Assembly (NCBI RefSeq): GCF_000258175.1
Contig: NZ_JH636049.1
Span: 396,982-460,981 of the forward strand
Direction of reading: 5' to 3'
DNA length: 64,000 nt
DNA from: Saccharomonospora xinjiangensis XJ-54
Lineage (GTDB): Bacteria; Actinomycetota; Actinomycetes; Mycobacteriales; Pseudonocardiaceae
Of this stretch, positions 19,014 through 28,615 are shown piece by piece. A model generated the notes under the pieces. It had not been told where the DNA came from. It made no database searches and worked only from the letters and a program-made list of their open reading frames with translations. The translations under genes were made by a program, and so were the position numbers. Within the stretch, counting starts at the first letter, position 1, and each line of letters opens with the position of its first letter.

Positions 19014-20081
19014 CTAGTCGCCTCCCTCGCCTGTGAGCGGAACGGCGGAGATTCGCACGTCCTCACCGCTCATGGTGGCCTCTTCCACCCGCCAGCGGTG
19101 TGCTTCGGTGATGGTTGACACTCCCGCATCCCGCAGTGCCACGGGCCCCGCCCCCAGCAGGGCGGGGGCGACGTACGCGAGGATGCGATCGACCATGCCA
19201 CCGGCGACGAATGCTCCCGCCACCGTCGGTCCGCCCTCCAGCAGCACATCGACGACGCCGCGCTCGGCGAGCCCGGCCAGCACCTCACCGGGGTCGTGAG
19301 TGGCGAACACCACCGTCTCCGCCGCGCTGTCCAACACGCGCGCGTCGCGAGGTATGCCGCGTGTGCCCACCACCACACGGAGCGGCTGACGGTCGGCGAG
19401 TGTCCCGTCCTTCGCGCGCACCGTCAGCCACGGGTCGTCGGCGAGCACGGTCCCCGTGCCCACCACAACGGCGTCCATCCTGGACCGCAGTGTGTGCACC
19501 TCGGCGCGTGAGACGGGGCCCGAGATCCACCGGCTGGTGCCGTCGGCCGCGGCGACCCTGCCGTCGAGGCTCGTCGCGTACTTCCACGTGACGTGGGGTC
19601 GTCCGGTGCGCTCGCGGTGCAGCCAGGCCCGCAACGGCCCCGCCGCCACCTGTTCCGCGAGCAGACCGCCCTCGACGTCCACACCCGCCGCCCTCAGGAC
19701 CCCGGCACCGCCGGAGGCCTCCGGGTGCGGATCGGACACGGCGAACCGCACGGCAGCCACCCCGGCCTCGATCAGCGCCCGCGTGCACGGCGGGGTACGC
19801 CCGTGATGCGAGCACGGCTCCAAGGTGACCACGGCGGTGCCGCCCCTGGCCCGATCGCCCGCCTCACGCAGCGCCAGCACCTCGGCGTGCGGGCCGGGTG
19901 GCGGCTGCGTGGCTCCCTCGCCGACCCGCCGTCCGTCCGCGTCGAGGATCACGGCCCCGACGGGAGGATTGGGGCTCGTGGTCCCGCGCACCCCCTCACT
20001 GAGCGCGAGCGCGGCCTCCATCGCCCGCTCCACGGCCGTGCGGGCACCGGCATGGGGACCAGAGCCTGCCGACGTGTTCAC
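19014..20081 (-). CDS. ribD: Bifunctional riboflavin deaminase/reductase RibD
   Basis: The 355-residue fusion deaminates the pyrimidine intermediate and reduces its ribosyl chain. The N-terminal deaminase has the zinc motifs [11 protein letters not shown] and [11 protein letters not shown]. The C-terminal reductase starts near [18 protein letters not shown] and includes [19 protein letters not shown]. The GTG start at 20081 overlaps the rpe stop as GTGA, tying rpe, the source of pentose phosphate, to the rib genes. The reductase domain is normal in length and apparently intact. Confidence 0.94.
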   Translation of the reverse strand: MNTSAGSGPHAGARTAVERAMEAALALSEGVRGTTSPNPPVGAVILDADGRRVGEGATQPPPGPHAEVLALREAGDRARGGTAVVTLEPCSHHGRTPPCTRALIEAGVAAVRFAVSDPHPEASGGAGVLRAAGVDVEGGLLAEQVAAGPLRAWLHRERTGRPHVTWKYATSLDGRVAAADGTSRWISGPVSRAEVHTLRSRMDAVVVGTGTVLADDPWLTVRAKDGTLADRQPLRVVVGTRGIPRDARVLDSAAETVVFATHDPGEVLAGLAERGVVDVLLEGGPTVAGAFVAGGMVDRILAYVAPALLGAGPVALRDAGVSTITEAHRWRVEEATMSGEDVRISAVPLTGEGGD

Positions 20082-20764
20082 CGCGCGCGGGCCGCCCTCG
20101 CCTTGTCCCGCAACGCCGCGACCGCCTTGGCCGGGTCACCGGCGCCGTACACGGCCGATCCCGCGACGAAGCAATCGGCACCCGCCTCGGCGGCCTGCTC
20201 GATGGTGTCGGCGTTGATACCGCCGTCGATCTCCACCAGCAACGTCAGATGGCCCGTGTCCACGAGCCTGCGCGCGGTGCGCACCTTGTCGAGGACGTCG
20301 GGGATGAACGACTGGCCGCCGAAACCGGGTTCCACCGACATCACCAGCAGCGTGTCGTAGTGCTTGAGGGTGTCGAGATAATCCTCGATCGGCGTGCCCG
20401 GTTTGATCGCCAGCCCGGCCTTCGCTCCCGCTGCCCTCAGGTTCTTGGCCAGCATCACCGGGTCGTGCGCGGCTTCGACGTGGACGGTGACGTTGTGGGC
20501 GCCCGCCTCCGCGTATCCCGGTGCCCAGCGGTCGGGGTCCTCGATCATGAGGTGGCAGTCCAGCGGGAGACCGGTGTGCTTGCGCAGCGACTCGACGACG
20601 GGAAGCCCGATGGTGAGGTTGGGAACGAAATGGTTGTCCATGACATCGACGTGCACCCAGTCGGCCCGGCCGTCACCGGGCCCCGCGACAGCGTCGATCT
20701 CCGCCCCGAGCCTGGCGAAATCGGCGGAGAGAATACTGGGAGCGATCATCGGTTCGTGCGCCAC
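20078..20764 (-). CDS. rpe: Ribulose-phosphate 3-epimerase
   Basis: The 228-residue TIM-barrel enzyme interconverts ribulose 5-phosphate and xylulose 5-phosphate. It supplies the ribulose 5-phosphate used by RibB downstream. Signatures are [31 protein letters not shown] (metal ligands), [26 protein letters not shown] and [11 protein letters not shown]. It is the first gene of the rib unit; the 77-base gap upstream holds a short direct repeat (CTCACCCGGTG twice, about 20819-20841) and presumably the promoter. Confidence 0.95.
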   Translation of the reverse strand: MAHEPMIAPSILSADFARLGAEIDAVAGPGDGRADWVHVDVMDNHFVPNLTIGLPVVESLRKHTGLPLDCHLMIEDPDRWAPGYAEAGAHNVTVHVEAAHDPVMLAKNLRAAGAKAGLAIKPGTPIEDYLDTLKHYDTLLVMSVEPGFGGQSFIPDVLDKVRTARRLVDTGHLTLLVEIDGGINADTIEQAAEAGADCFVAGSAVYGAGDPAKAVAALRDKARAARAR

Positions 20765-20841
20765 TCTCCCGAGTGTAGAGGGGCCCGCCGCGCCCCGACG
20801 CGCGCGGACCCCTCCTCGCTCACCCGGTGCTCACCCGGTGC

Positions 20842-21960
20842 TCACTCGACGGGCCGGTCGCCCGCATCGTCCACCACGGCCGTGGTCACGGAGGAGTGGC
20901 TCAGCACCGTGCCCTCGGGGAGGTCGCCGTTGCCCTCGGACAGCACCGTGCGCTCGCCGATGAACTCGCCGGTGTCCGGGTCGATGATGATCTCCTGCCG
21001 CTGGGTGCCGTCCTCGATTCCCAGCGCCGTTCCCACCCGTCCGTCCAGAGTGGCCTCCTCCTCGGTGATCTCCAGTCCCGGCACCTTCGTCAGTGCCTCG
21101 TAGAGCGCCGCCCTGACTTCCTTGCCGAGAACGCCAGACCGCAAGGCGTCGGCCGCGTAGACGAGCAACTCCGCGTCACCACGCGAGTTCTCGGGCGCGT
21201 CGTCACGCAGCCGCTCGTAGAGGGCGCCGGGGTCCTTCGGCAGGCTCGCCTGCCACTCGGGTGTCGGGTTGTGCCAGCCGGCGGGTTCCTCGCACGGCCG
21301 CTCGGAGAACCAGTCGCCGCAAGGCGCCTTCCACTCACCGTCGGAGTGCTCGTCGTCGAACGTCAGACCGGCTCGCCTCGCTTCCTCCTCGCTCCCGACG
21401 AGCCATTCCCGCTCACCGTCGGGTGTCCTCCTGTGCAGCCACTCGTCGCTCTCCCTGTGCGGCGCCCACGTCTCGTTCACCTGCTCGACACGCCAGAAGA
21501 TCGACCGGCCGCCGTCGCCGGATCCCGAGTTCACGACAGACACCCGCTCCATGACGTAGCGGTACTGGCCTTCCGCCGCGGCGGGCTCGTCGGCACCGGA
21601 CGCCCGCTCGGCGGCGCGTTCGAGGGTCGCGGCCACAGCGGCTCCCGCACGCGGGGTCTCCGGGGCGTCGCCGCCGAAGGACAGCGATCCCGCGACGAGC
21701 CCGCCCGCGGTCACGACCCCGACCACGGCCGCCGCGGCCAGCCAGCGCCGCATCGAACGCTGTCGTGGCGCGGCGTCGGCCCGCCTCACCTGCCGCACAT
21801 CGGTGACCTGCCCACCCGCGCTGTTCAGCATGGCGGCACGGGCAGTCGCCAGGACCTGCTCGTCGGTGGTCACGTCGTCGTGCAGGTTCGACAACGCCTC
21901 GTCGAGTTCGGACTCCGTCCACACGCGACGGACAGAGTGGCCGGTTTCCTCGGAGTTCAT
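20842..21960 (-). CDS. CU044_5270-family membrane protein (sigma-factor partner)
   Basis: The 372-residue protein has a cytoplasmic N-terminus with a short helical segment (TESELDEALSNLHDDV), one transmembrane helix (RWLAAAAVVGVVTAGGLVAG, about 72-91) and a large exported domain with paired Cys (CGDWFSERPCEEP). This is the CU044_5270 arrangement, a family almost always encoded beside an ECF sigma factor. The upstream sigma gene overlaps it by four bases. It probably acts as a membrane-bound sensor or anti-sigma factor. That role is inferred from context, and the N-terminal anti-sigma motif is not textbook. Confidence 0.75.
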   Translation of the reverse strand: MNSEETGHSVRRVWTESELDEALSNLHDDVTTDEQVLATARAAMLNSAGGQVTDVRQVRRADAAPRQRSMRRWLAAAAVVGVVTAGGLVAGSLSFGGDAPETPRAGAAVAATLERAAERASGADEPAAAEGQYRYVMERVSVVNSGSGDGGRSIFWRVEQVNETWAPHRESDEWLHRRTPDGEREWLVGSEEEARRAGLTFDDEHSDGEWKAPCGDWFSERPCEEPAGWHNPTPEWQASLPKDPGALYERLRDDAPENSRGDAELLVYAADALRSGVLGKEVRAALYEALTKVPGLEITEEEATLDGRVGTALGIEDGTQRQEIIIDPDTGEFIGERTVLSEGNGDLPEGTVLSHSSVTTAVVDDAGDRPVE

Positions 21961-22559
21961 GACTTGTTCCCTTCGTGTTCCGTGGAGTCCTGGATACGGA
22001 GACGGCGACGGACCCTGTGCAGTCGCGAACGGACGGTGCCGACGGGGATGCCGAGCACCTCGGCGACCTCGGCTGAGTCGAACTCCGCCCAGCTGATGAG
22101 CAGGAGCACGTCACGGTCGCTCGGGTTGAGTTCGGCGAGAGCCCTCGCCAGCTGCCGCGCCCGCGCCTGCGCATCGACCCGATCCGCCACCCGGTTCTCC
22201 GGCCCTTCGGTGCGTACCGCCTCGGTTTCCTGGCAGCGCGCCGTGGCCCGCAGCCCCCGCACCTCCTGGCGTGCGTGTCTGCGCAGCAGGTTGGTCGCGA
22301 TGCCGTAGAGCCAGGACCTGGCCGTGCCCCGGCGCGGGTCGTAGTCGTGTCTCGTCTGGAGCGCCACGAGGAACGTCTCGGCGACGAGGTCGTCGGCGAC
22401 GTCACGGGCCCGCCGCGCGAGGTAGCGGTGCAGGGGACGGGCGTGCCGGTCGAACAGCCGCTCGAACTCCGGGGCGGGCTCCGGACCTGACAGGTCGGGC
22501 CGGTCCTCGGCGTCTTCGGCGTCGGCGGTGCGCACCGAGTTCTGGATCGGATCGGTCAC
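21957..22559 (-). CDS. ECF RNA polymerase sigma factor
   Basis: The 200-residue sigma-70 family protein has region 2 (FERLFDRHARPLHRYLARR, then DDLVAETFLVALQ and ARSWLYGIATNLLRRHARQ) and region 4 (LALAELNPSDRD-type linker, then AEVAEVLGIPVGTVRSRLHR). No region 3 is present, as expected for the ECF group. The GTG start is the first in the frame. The upstream gap is only 58 bases to the rsmB stop. Its stop overlaps the CU044_5270 partner start as ATGA, so the two are co-produced. The trigger and regulon are unknown. Confidence 0.88.
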   Translation of the reverse strand: MTDPIQNSVRTADAEDAEDRPDLSGPEPAPEFERLFDRHARPLHRYLARRARDVADDLVAETFLVALQTRHDYDPRRGTARSWLYGIATNLLRRHARQEVRGLRATARCQETEAVRTEGPENRVADRVDAQARARQLARALAELNPSDRDVLLLISWAEFDSAEVAEVLGIPVGTVRSRLHRVRRRLRIQDSTEHEGNKS

Positions 22560-22617
22560 ATTCGGTATTGCCCGCAGCGCGCCGACGCGTTCACGGGCAG
22601 GACTCCCGCGCGGTGAG

Positions 22618-24051
22618 TCAGCGCTTGCGGGTCACCGCGCAGAACATCGCGTCAGTGCCGTGCCGGTGGGGCCACAACTGCACGAAGGGGCCGTCACCGA
22701 GGTCGGGAACATCGGGAAACAGTGGCCGCGCGTCGAGGATCTCCGCGCCGCCCCGGCGTGCCGCTTCCACGACGATGCCCTCGGTCTCGGCCAGATGCGG
22801 GGAGCACACGACGTAGGTCACCACTCCACCCGGACGCACCAGCCGGTACGCCGACGCTAGGAGTTCCCCCTGTAACCGGGTCAGCTCGGCGATGTCGCCG
22901 GGCTGCTTGCGCCACCGCGCTTCCGGCCTGCGCCGCAGCGCGCCGAGCCCGCTGCACGGCGCGTCCACGAGAATCCGGTCGTAGCCGGGATCGAGGCCGG
23001 GGTCTCTCCCGTCGGCGACGTGCACCGTGACGGGAAGATCATCGGTGACCTCGCGGACAAGCCGTGCCCTGTGCTCGGCGACCTCGACGGCGTCCACCGT
23101 GGCGCCCGACACCTGGGCGAGACTGCCGAGCACCACGGTCTTGCCGCCCGGTCCTGCACACAGGTCGAGCCAGCGCTCGTCGGGGCCGTCCGTCAGCGGT
23201 GCCGAGGTGGCCGCCACGGCCACCAGCTGGCTGCCCTCGTCCTGCACCGTGGCGATTCCCTCGGCGAGGGCCTCGGACTCCGCGAGGTCACCCCCGCCAG
23301 GAGGCAGGTGCACGCCGTAGGGCGAGTAGGGCGCCACGTCGCCGCCCGTGATGGCGGCCAGCTCGTCAGCGCTCACCACGCCCGGCTTGGCCAGCAGGTG
23401 CACCGCCGGACGCGCGTCGTCGGCCTCCAGCGCCGCCCGCAGCTCGTCGCCGGAGTCGCCGAGCGCTTCGGCGAAGGCCCGCGCGATCCACCGGGGATGG
23501 GACGTGCGCAGCGCGATCCTGGCCAGCGGGTCGGCGGTGTCGGCCTCCAGCTCGTCAAGCCACTGCCGCTCATCCTTCTCCGACACCCTGCGCAGCACGG
23601 CGTTGGCGAAACCGGCCACCCGCGATCCCGCTTCCTCGCGCACGAGGTCCACAGTGGAGGCCACAGCGGCGTGCGTCGGGATTCGGGTCCGCAGCAACTG
23701 GTATGCGCCGAGACGCAGCGCGTCGCGCACCGGAGTGTCCACTGTGTCCAGTGGCCGGTCCACGCAGCGCCCGAGCACCGCGTCGAGCAGACCGGCTGCC
23801 CTCGCCGTGCCGTAGGTGAGCTCGGTGGCCAATGCCGCGTCTCTGCCGGTGATCCGGCGTTGCCGCAGCAGCTCAGGCAGAACCAGGTTGGCGTAGGCGT
23901 CCCGGTCGGTGACCGCGCGAAGAACGTCCAGCGCGGCCCGCCGCGCCGGGTCGGTCACAGGAGGTTTGCGTGGACCCTGCTTCCGTGGCGCGGGACGGCG
24001 TCCACCCTGACCGCGCTGCCCGTGGCGGGGAGCCCGCCGCTCACCGGTCAT
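22618..24051 (-). CDS. rsmB: 16S rRNA (cytosine-967) methyltransferase-type RsmB/Fmu
   Basis: The 477-residue protein has a basic N-terminal tail (about 30 residues), a NusB-like RNA-binding domain ([20 protein letters not shown] to about 180) and a Rossmann methyltransferase domain. SAM-binding is at [33 protein letters not shown] carries the first catalytic Cys, and [14 protein letters not shown] the second. The ATG at 24051 overlaps the fmt stop, which rules out longer starts. The usual fmt-rsmB pairing is conserved here. Confidence 0.93.
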   Translation of the reverse strand: MTGERRAPRHGQRGQGGRRPAPRKQGPRKPPVTDPARRAALDVLRAVTDRDAYANLVLPELLRQRRITGRDAALATELTYGTARAAGLLDAVLGRCVDRPLDTVDTPVRDALRLGAYQLLRTRIPTHAAVASTVDLVREEAGSRVAGFANAVLRRVSEKDERQWLDELEADTADPLARIALRTSHPRWIARAFAEALGDSGDELRAALEADDARPAVHLLAKPGVVSADELAAITGGDVAPYSPYGVHLPPGGGDLAESEALAEGIATVQDEGSQLVAVAATSAPLTDGPDERWLDLCAGPGGKTVVLGSLAQVSGATVDAVEVAEHRARLVREVTDDLPVTVHVADGRDPGLDPGYDRILVDAPCSGLGALRRRPEARWRKQPGDIAELTRLQGELLASAYRLVRPGGVVTYVVCSPHLAETEGIVVEAARRGGAEILDARPLFPDVPDLGDGPFVQLWPHRHGTDAMFCAVTRKR

Positions 24052-24980
24052 GTCAGCCGTTCTCCCTGCTCGATCCTGCTGCCCCTGGCCCAATCCGTGG
24101 CCGACATCCGTTTCTTCCCCTGCGCCTGCACCTCGCCGAGCACGAGGGCCGAGGTGGCCGTGCCCACGAGCACACGGCGGCGTTCGACACGCACCTCCCC
24201 CGGTTCGAGGTCGGTGTACTCGCCTTCGGCGGGCATCATGGGTCCGAGCTTGATCCGCTGACCTCGAAACTGCGCCCACGCCCCCGGCTCCGGCGTCACC
24301 GATCGCACGTGGCGATCCACCGCCGTAGCGGGAAAACCGAAGGTGATCCGCGCGTCCTCGACCGTCACCTTCGGCGCGTAGGTGACGCCGTCGGCCGGTT
24401 GCGGAACGGCCCGCACGGTGCCGTCCTCGATGCCGTCCAGTGTGGACACCAGAAGCGCGGCTCCTGACAGGGAGAGACGGTCCAGCAGCTCACCGGCCGT
24501 GTCGGTGGGCTTCACCGGCTCGGTGACCGTGCCGAACACCGGCCCCGCGTCGAGGTCCCGCACGATCCGGAACGTCGTCGCGCCGGTGATCTCGTCGCCC
24601 GCCCTGACGGCCGCCTGCACCGGCGCGGCGCCACGCCAGGCGGGCAGAAGAGAGAAATGCAGGTTGATCCACCCGTGGGCCGGCACGGCCAGAGCGCTCT
24701 CCGGCAGGAGCGCCCCGTAGGCCACGACGGGGCACGCGTCCGGCGCCAGCTCGGTGAGCCTGGCGAGGAAGTCTTCGTCCCCGGGACGCCGGGGGGTGAG
24801 GACCTCGATGCCGTGTTCGTCGGCGAGTTGCCCGACGGGCGAACGCACCAGCCTGCGCCCCCGGCCTGCGGGAGCGTCGGGACGGGTGACGACGGCGACG
24901 ACGTCGTGGCGAGGCGACTCGATCAAGGCACGCAACGACGGCACGGCAGGCGCGGGCGTTCCCGCGAACACGAGCCTCAT
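24048..24980 (-). CDS. fmt: Methionyl-tRNA formyltransferase
   Basis: The 310-residue enzyme formylates initiator Met-t[23 protein letters not shown] opens the N-terminal hydrolase fold, [16 protein letters not shown] holds the catalytic Asn/His and the SLLPxxRG signature, and [16 protein letters not shown] follows. The C-terminal OB-fold includes [13 protein letters not shown]. It precedes rsmB with a four-base overlap. Upstream, the link to priA is interrupted by a 322-base repeat array, so fmt may have its own promoter there. Confidence 0.95.
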   Translation of the reverse strand: MRLVFAGTPAPAVPSLRALIESPRHDVVAVVTRPDAPAGRGRRLVRSPVGQLADEHGIEVLTPRRPGDEDFLARLTELAPDACPVVAYGALLPESALAVPAHGWINLHFSLLPAWRGAAPVQAAVRAGDEITGATTFRIVRDLDAGPVFGTVTEPVKPTDTAGELLDRLSLSGAALLVSTLDGIEDGTVRAVPQPADGVTYAPKVTVEDARITFGFPATAVDRHVRSVTPEPGAWAQFRGQRIKLGPMMPAEGEYTDLEPGEVRVERRRVLVGTATSALVLGEVQAQGKKRMSATDWARGSRIEQGERLT

Positions 24981-25030
24981 CGGCGATCCGGAAAGGTCTG
25001 AGAAGGCGACATCGAGTCCAGTCTAGAGCG

Positions 25031-25301
25031 CCGTGTCCGCACCTCCCGTACCCGTGTCCGCACTTCCCGCACAAGTGTTGGCACCTCCCGCACGGGTGCC
25101 TTGACCCCACACACCTGGACCAGGTGGTGAGGCCGTCAGGCAGTTCACATCCAGCTTGCCGGTGCCGGGTCTTTCGTCACTCGAACTGCCAACACTCGTG
25201 CACGAACTGCCAACACATGTGCACAAACTGCGGACACGGGCGCCAAGTGCCAACACTGGTGCACCGGGTGCCAGCACTCGTGCACCAGGTGCGGACACGG
25301 C
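25031..25301. repeat. Array of degenerate 21-bp repeats in two orientations
   Basis: Between the fmt start (24980) and the priA stop (25303) lie three units like GTGTCCGCACCTCCCGCAC on the plus strand (about 25033-25095) and six in the opposite sense (about 25183-25300), separated by unrelated sequence. Period is 21-22 bp. Opposed units can pair; AGTGTTGGCA at about 25074 is the exact complement of TGCCAACACT in the right half. No gene is visible in the 24981-25302 gap. The same family occurs at 56143-56351. Confidence 0.7.
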
Positions 25302-25302
25302 G

Positions 25303-27379
25303 TCACACCAGGGCAAGGGGGTCGAGCTGGATTCGCACCGGCTCGGTGGCCTTACGCGCATCCCGTACGGCGCGGACCGCGTGGACGGCCTCCGCCAGGG
25401 CCCTGCCGTGCTCCCTCGGCACGCGCAGCAGTGCGCGTTCCCGTTCGGCGCGTCCCTCCTCGTCGATCTCCCCGAGCGGAACGGGCCCGAGCACCTCGGC
25501 CGAGGGAGGAAGCGCGATCTCGTCGAGCAGGCCTGCCACCGCGTCGGGGGTGCCTTCCACACTCGCCATGCGAACCTGCGGCGGGAAACCGAGTTCCGCA
25601 CGCTCGGCGAGTTCCAGCCCGGCGTGCCAGCCTGGGTCCCAGCGCACGAGCGCCTGCACCACCGGGATTCCCGCTTCCGCGCCAACGACCACGCGGCCAC
25701 CGTCCCTCGCCGGGCGCACCAGCGTCGCCGCCGCCATCCAGCGGCGCAGCGTCTCCTCGGCGGCTCGCAGATCCTGGCGGCCGAGCAATGCCCAACCGTC
25801 GAGCAACAGCGCCGCACCGTAGGCGCCCTCGGCGACCGGTTCGGCTCCCGGCGTCGCCACGACCAGCGCGGGCCTGGCCGGTACGGCGGCCAGCACCTCC
25901 CCACCTCCGGATGTCCGCACCGCGACGCCGGGGAAAGCCCTCCCCAGTTCCTCGGCCGTGCGCAGCGCACCCACGACGACGGCCCGCAGCCGTTGCGACG
26001 CACACGCCGGGCAGTGGTATGCCGCGTCCGACACCCCGCACCAGCGGCAGCGCGGCGCCCCGCCTCCGCCCGGCAACAGCAACGGCCCCGCACACCTGCG
26101 GCACCGCGCGGGGGTCCGGCATCGCGCACACGCGAGCCCCGGAACGTAACCGCGCCGGGGGAACCTGCACCAGCACCGGCGCACCCGCCGACAGGCTGCC
26201 TCTCGCGGCCTCGAACGCTACGGCGGGCAGCCGCGCCGCGCGGGCCGCCTCGTCGCGGGCGACGTCGAAGTCCTCGCCCGTGGGTGTCACCCGGGGAGCC
26301 CGCGCGCGCAGCTCGTCGCGCGACGGTGTGATCGCGTGCGCCCAGCCGGTCTCGACCAGCAACTGCGCCTCGGCCGTCCTGGCGTGGCCCGCCACCAGCA
26401 CCGACGCCGCGTCGGTGTGCGCGCGGAGCATGAGCACGTCCCGTACCTGCGGGTACGGGGCGTGCTGATCGACATGGAGGTCGTCGCCGTCGTCCCACAC
26501 GACGTAGAGCCCTGGATCGGCGACAGGCGCGAACATCGCGGCGCGGGTGCCCACCACGATGCGCACCGCACCACGCACCACGGCGAGCCAGCGACGGTAC
26601 CGTTCGGCGGGCCCGAGCCCCGCCGACAACGCCACGACGGCGTCGTCCCCCGCCAGGTCCGCGCAGGCCGCATGCAGGCGAGCCACGTCGCGGTGGTCGG
26701 GGACCACGAGCACGGCGCCCCTGCCGGTGGCCGCCACCGTGGTGGCGAGTTCGGCCAGCCTGCGTGGCCAGTCCTCGCCCGGCAGCGCCTGCCACACCGC
26801 CCTGGCCTGCCGTCCCTCCCGCACGGCTGAGACGAACGCGGCGCCGTGCACATAGCGGTCCCAGCCGTCCACATCCGGTCGCGGGGGCGGGGAAGCGGGC
26901 TCACGCGGGGGTTCGGCCTCGGCCTTCGCATGGCGTGGCGGGACTGCCAGCCGTACCACGTCCGCGAGCGTGCCACCGTAGCGTCGGGCGACCGCCTGGC
27001 ACACCCGCAGCAACGCGTCCGGCAGCACCCTCTCGGCCGAGACGACCCGTTCCAGAAACGCGAGCGCCCGGGTGTACTCGGTGGTGGAGGCCCGCTCAAG
27101 CAGGTATCCGTCCACGAGCTTTCCCGCGAACCGCACCCGCACCCGGCAGCCCGGCACGGCGGAGTCGGCGAACTCACGCGGCACCTGGTAGTCGAAGGTT
27201 CGGTCGAGGTGGGCCAGCGGGACGTCCACCAGCACACGGGCGATGGGATCGACCTCGGCCGGTTGCCGCTTGCCCCTCCCCGACCGACGGGACTTCGCGC
27301 CGGGCCCCGCCTTCGCTCGCGACGCCGTTTGCGCGGTTCGCGGAAGTTCCCACAGCGGGTCGGGGTCCGAGCGGCTCAT
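25303..27379 (-). CDS. priA: Primosomal protein N' (PriA), interrupted by a one-base frameshift
   Basis: The start at ATG 27379 (AGAGGA upstream) gives a PriA N-terminal DNA-binding region (ARVLVDVPLAHLDRTFDYQVP) and a helicase-like domain lacking a proper Walker A, as in other actinobacterial PriA proteins. At 26157-26161 the frame breaks. The N-terminal frame reads VLVQVPPARLRS, while VPRRGYVPGLACARCRTPARC, expected next, lies in the neighbouring frame. From there the zinc-binding Cys pairs (CARC, CRRC, CRWC, CPAC) and the C-terminal domain run intact to 25303. One base fewer in the C5 run would restore a protein of about 690 residues. A sequencing error, a real mutation or programmed slippage are all possible. 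Confidence 0.8.
26157..26161 (-). other. Frameshift site in a C5/G5 run of priA
   Basis: On the minus strand GTTCCCCCGGCGCGG carries five C where four would keep the PriA frame. Upstream frame motifs and downstream zinc-finger motifs each read cleanly in frames one base apart. Confidence 0.75.
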
Positions 27380-27414
27380 CGGTTCCTCTTTACCAGACCC
27401 GCCCGGCGGCCCCG

Positions 27415-28557
27415 TCACACCGACGGTCGGGCGGGACGCGCCGGCGGAACCGGCTTGCCCTGGGGAGTGAGCCACCGGTTGAAGAAGTCGAACACGGGTC
27501 GCTCCACGAACTTCGTCAGAGCCCAGCCCAGCACGATCGCCGTGGCGAACCACGCGGGCACCCAGCCCCACCACGGCAGGCCGAGGTCGGCGAGGTGCCT
27601 GGCCACGATGGTGCCCATCACGAAGTGCATGAGGTAGACGCCGTAGGAGATGCCGGCGAGCCAGCGGATCGGCCGCTCCAGCGCCGTGAAGACCCTGCCG
27701 TTCCAGGCCGGTTCGTAGGCCGCGACGCAGATGAGCACCATGGCCAGCGCATAAGGCTGCACGGCGTCGTTGTCCGGCGGGTGCAGGTCGTGAGCCAGCA
27801 GCACGGCGAGGAGCATCAGGTACAGCTCGGTGAAGCTCATCCGCTTCTTCGACCACCGGTAGATGGCGACGCCCGCGAGAAGCAGGTGGGCGCGGTTGAG
27901 GCCCGTGCCGTCCATGGCGATGGACAGCCACATCGGCACCATGTCACCCGGCCCCATGAACAGGTACCGCACCGCCAGTGGCACGAGCAGCACCAGCCAC
28001 ATCACCGCCGACGCCACCCTGCCCCGGACCCGTTTGCTCGCCGCGAGCAGCGCGATCGCCGTGAACCCGGCGACCTGCACGGGCACGGTCCAGTGCGCGA
28101 GGTCGATGTAGGCGATGTCGGGTACCAGCAGGTGCACGAGGGCGAGGTTGCCGAGCAGATCGCGGTAGGTGTGCCTCGGCAGTCCTTCCGGCGCGAAGAG
28201 CTGGGTCGCCGCGAAGATCACCAGCACCGCTACCCAGAACGCGGGCAGCAGGCGCGCCAGCCTGCGCAGCCACCAGCGCAGCGACGAATGCTTGCCGATC
28301 GTCATCGCCGCGAAGTAACCGGACACCGTGATCAGCACCGAGGCGCCGAACGGGAAGTCCATGCGCAGCGGTTCCGGCGGAAGATCGAGGCCGGGAAGAT
28401 TCAGCGGCGCGAGCAACGTGGCATGAAAGGCCAGAACGGCGAGAATGCCGACGACCCTGATGACATCCCAGCTGATGTAGCGCGGTTTGCGCGGCCCGGC
28501 CTTATCCGGTCGTGCCGCCACCAGCGGGCTCGGCCTGACCTCCTGCGCCTGCACCAT
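27415..28557 (-). CDS. Membrane acyltransferase (acyltransferase-3 family)
   Basis: The 380-residue integral membrane protein has about ten hydrophobic helices and the acyltransferase-3 pattern: SWDVIRVVGILAVLAFHATLL near the N-terminus with the candidate catalytic His, and LRRLARLLPAFWVAVLVIF. The family O-acylates extracytoplasmic sugars, lipids or antibiotics; the acceptor here is unknown. It lies between metK and priA on the same strand, a place not usually occupied by such a gene in relatives, so it is probably an accessory insertion. A 35-base gap separates it from priA and a hairpin separates it from metK. Confidence 0.8.
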   Translation of the reverse strand: MVQAQEVRPSPLVAARPDKAGPRKPRYISWDVIRVVGILAVLAFHATLLAPLNLPGLDLPPEPLRMDFPFGASVLITVSGYFAAMTIGKHSSLRWWLRRLARLLPAFWVAVLVIFAATQLFAPEGLPRHTYRDLLGNLALVHLLVPDIAYIDLAHWTVPVQVAGFTAIALLAASKRVRGRVASAVMWLVLLVPLAVRYLFMGPGDMVPMWLSIAMDGTGLNRAHLLLAGVAIYRWSKKRMSFTELYLMLLAVLLAHDLHPPDNDAVQPYALAMVLICVAAYEPAWNGRVFTALERPIRWLAGISYGVYLMHFVMGTIVARHLADLGLPWWGWVPAWFATAIVLGWALTKFVERPVFDFFNRWLTPQGKPVPPARPARPSV

Positions 28558-28573
28558 GAGTCCGGAAGTTTAG

Positions 28574-28609
28574 GCCACCACACCGGCCGTACCCCGCAGG
28601 GGTGGTGGC
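28574..28609 (-). terminator. Hairpin after metK
   Basis: GCCACCAC (28574-28581) pairs with GTGGTGGC (28602-28609), and an inner ACCCC/GGGGT stem is a competing fold. It lies just beyond the metK stop at 28616 and before the acyltransferase start, so it probably ends metK transcription; it has no T-run, as is common in high-GC actinobacteria. Confidence 0.5.
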
Positions 28610-28615
28610 GTGCCG

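Noticed and set aside
25031..25301. CRISPR array
   Set aside because: The units are degenerate, occur in both orientations with a 21-22 bp period and have no unique spacers; no cas genes are nearby.
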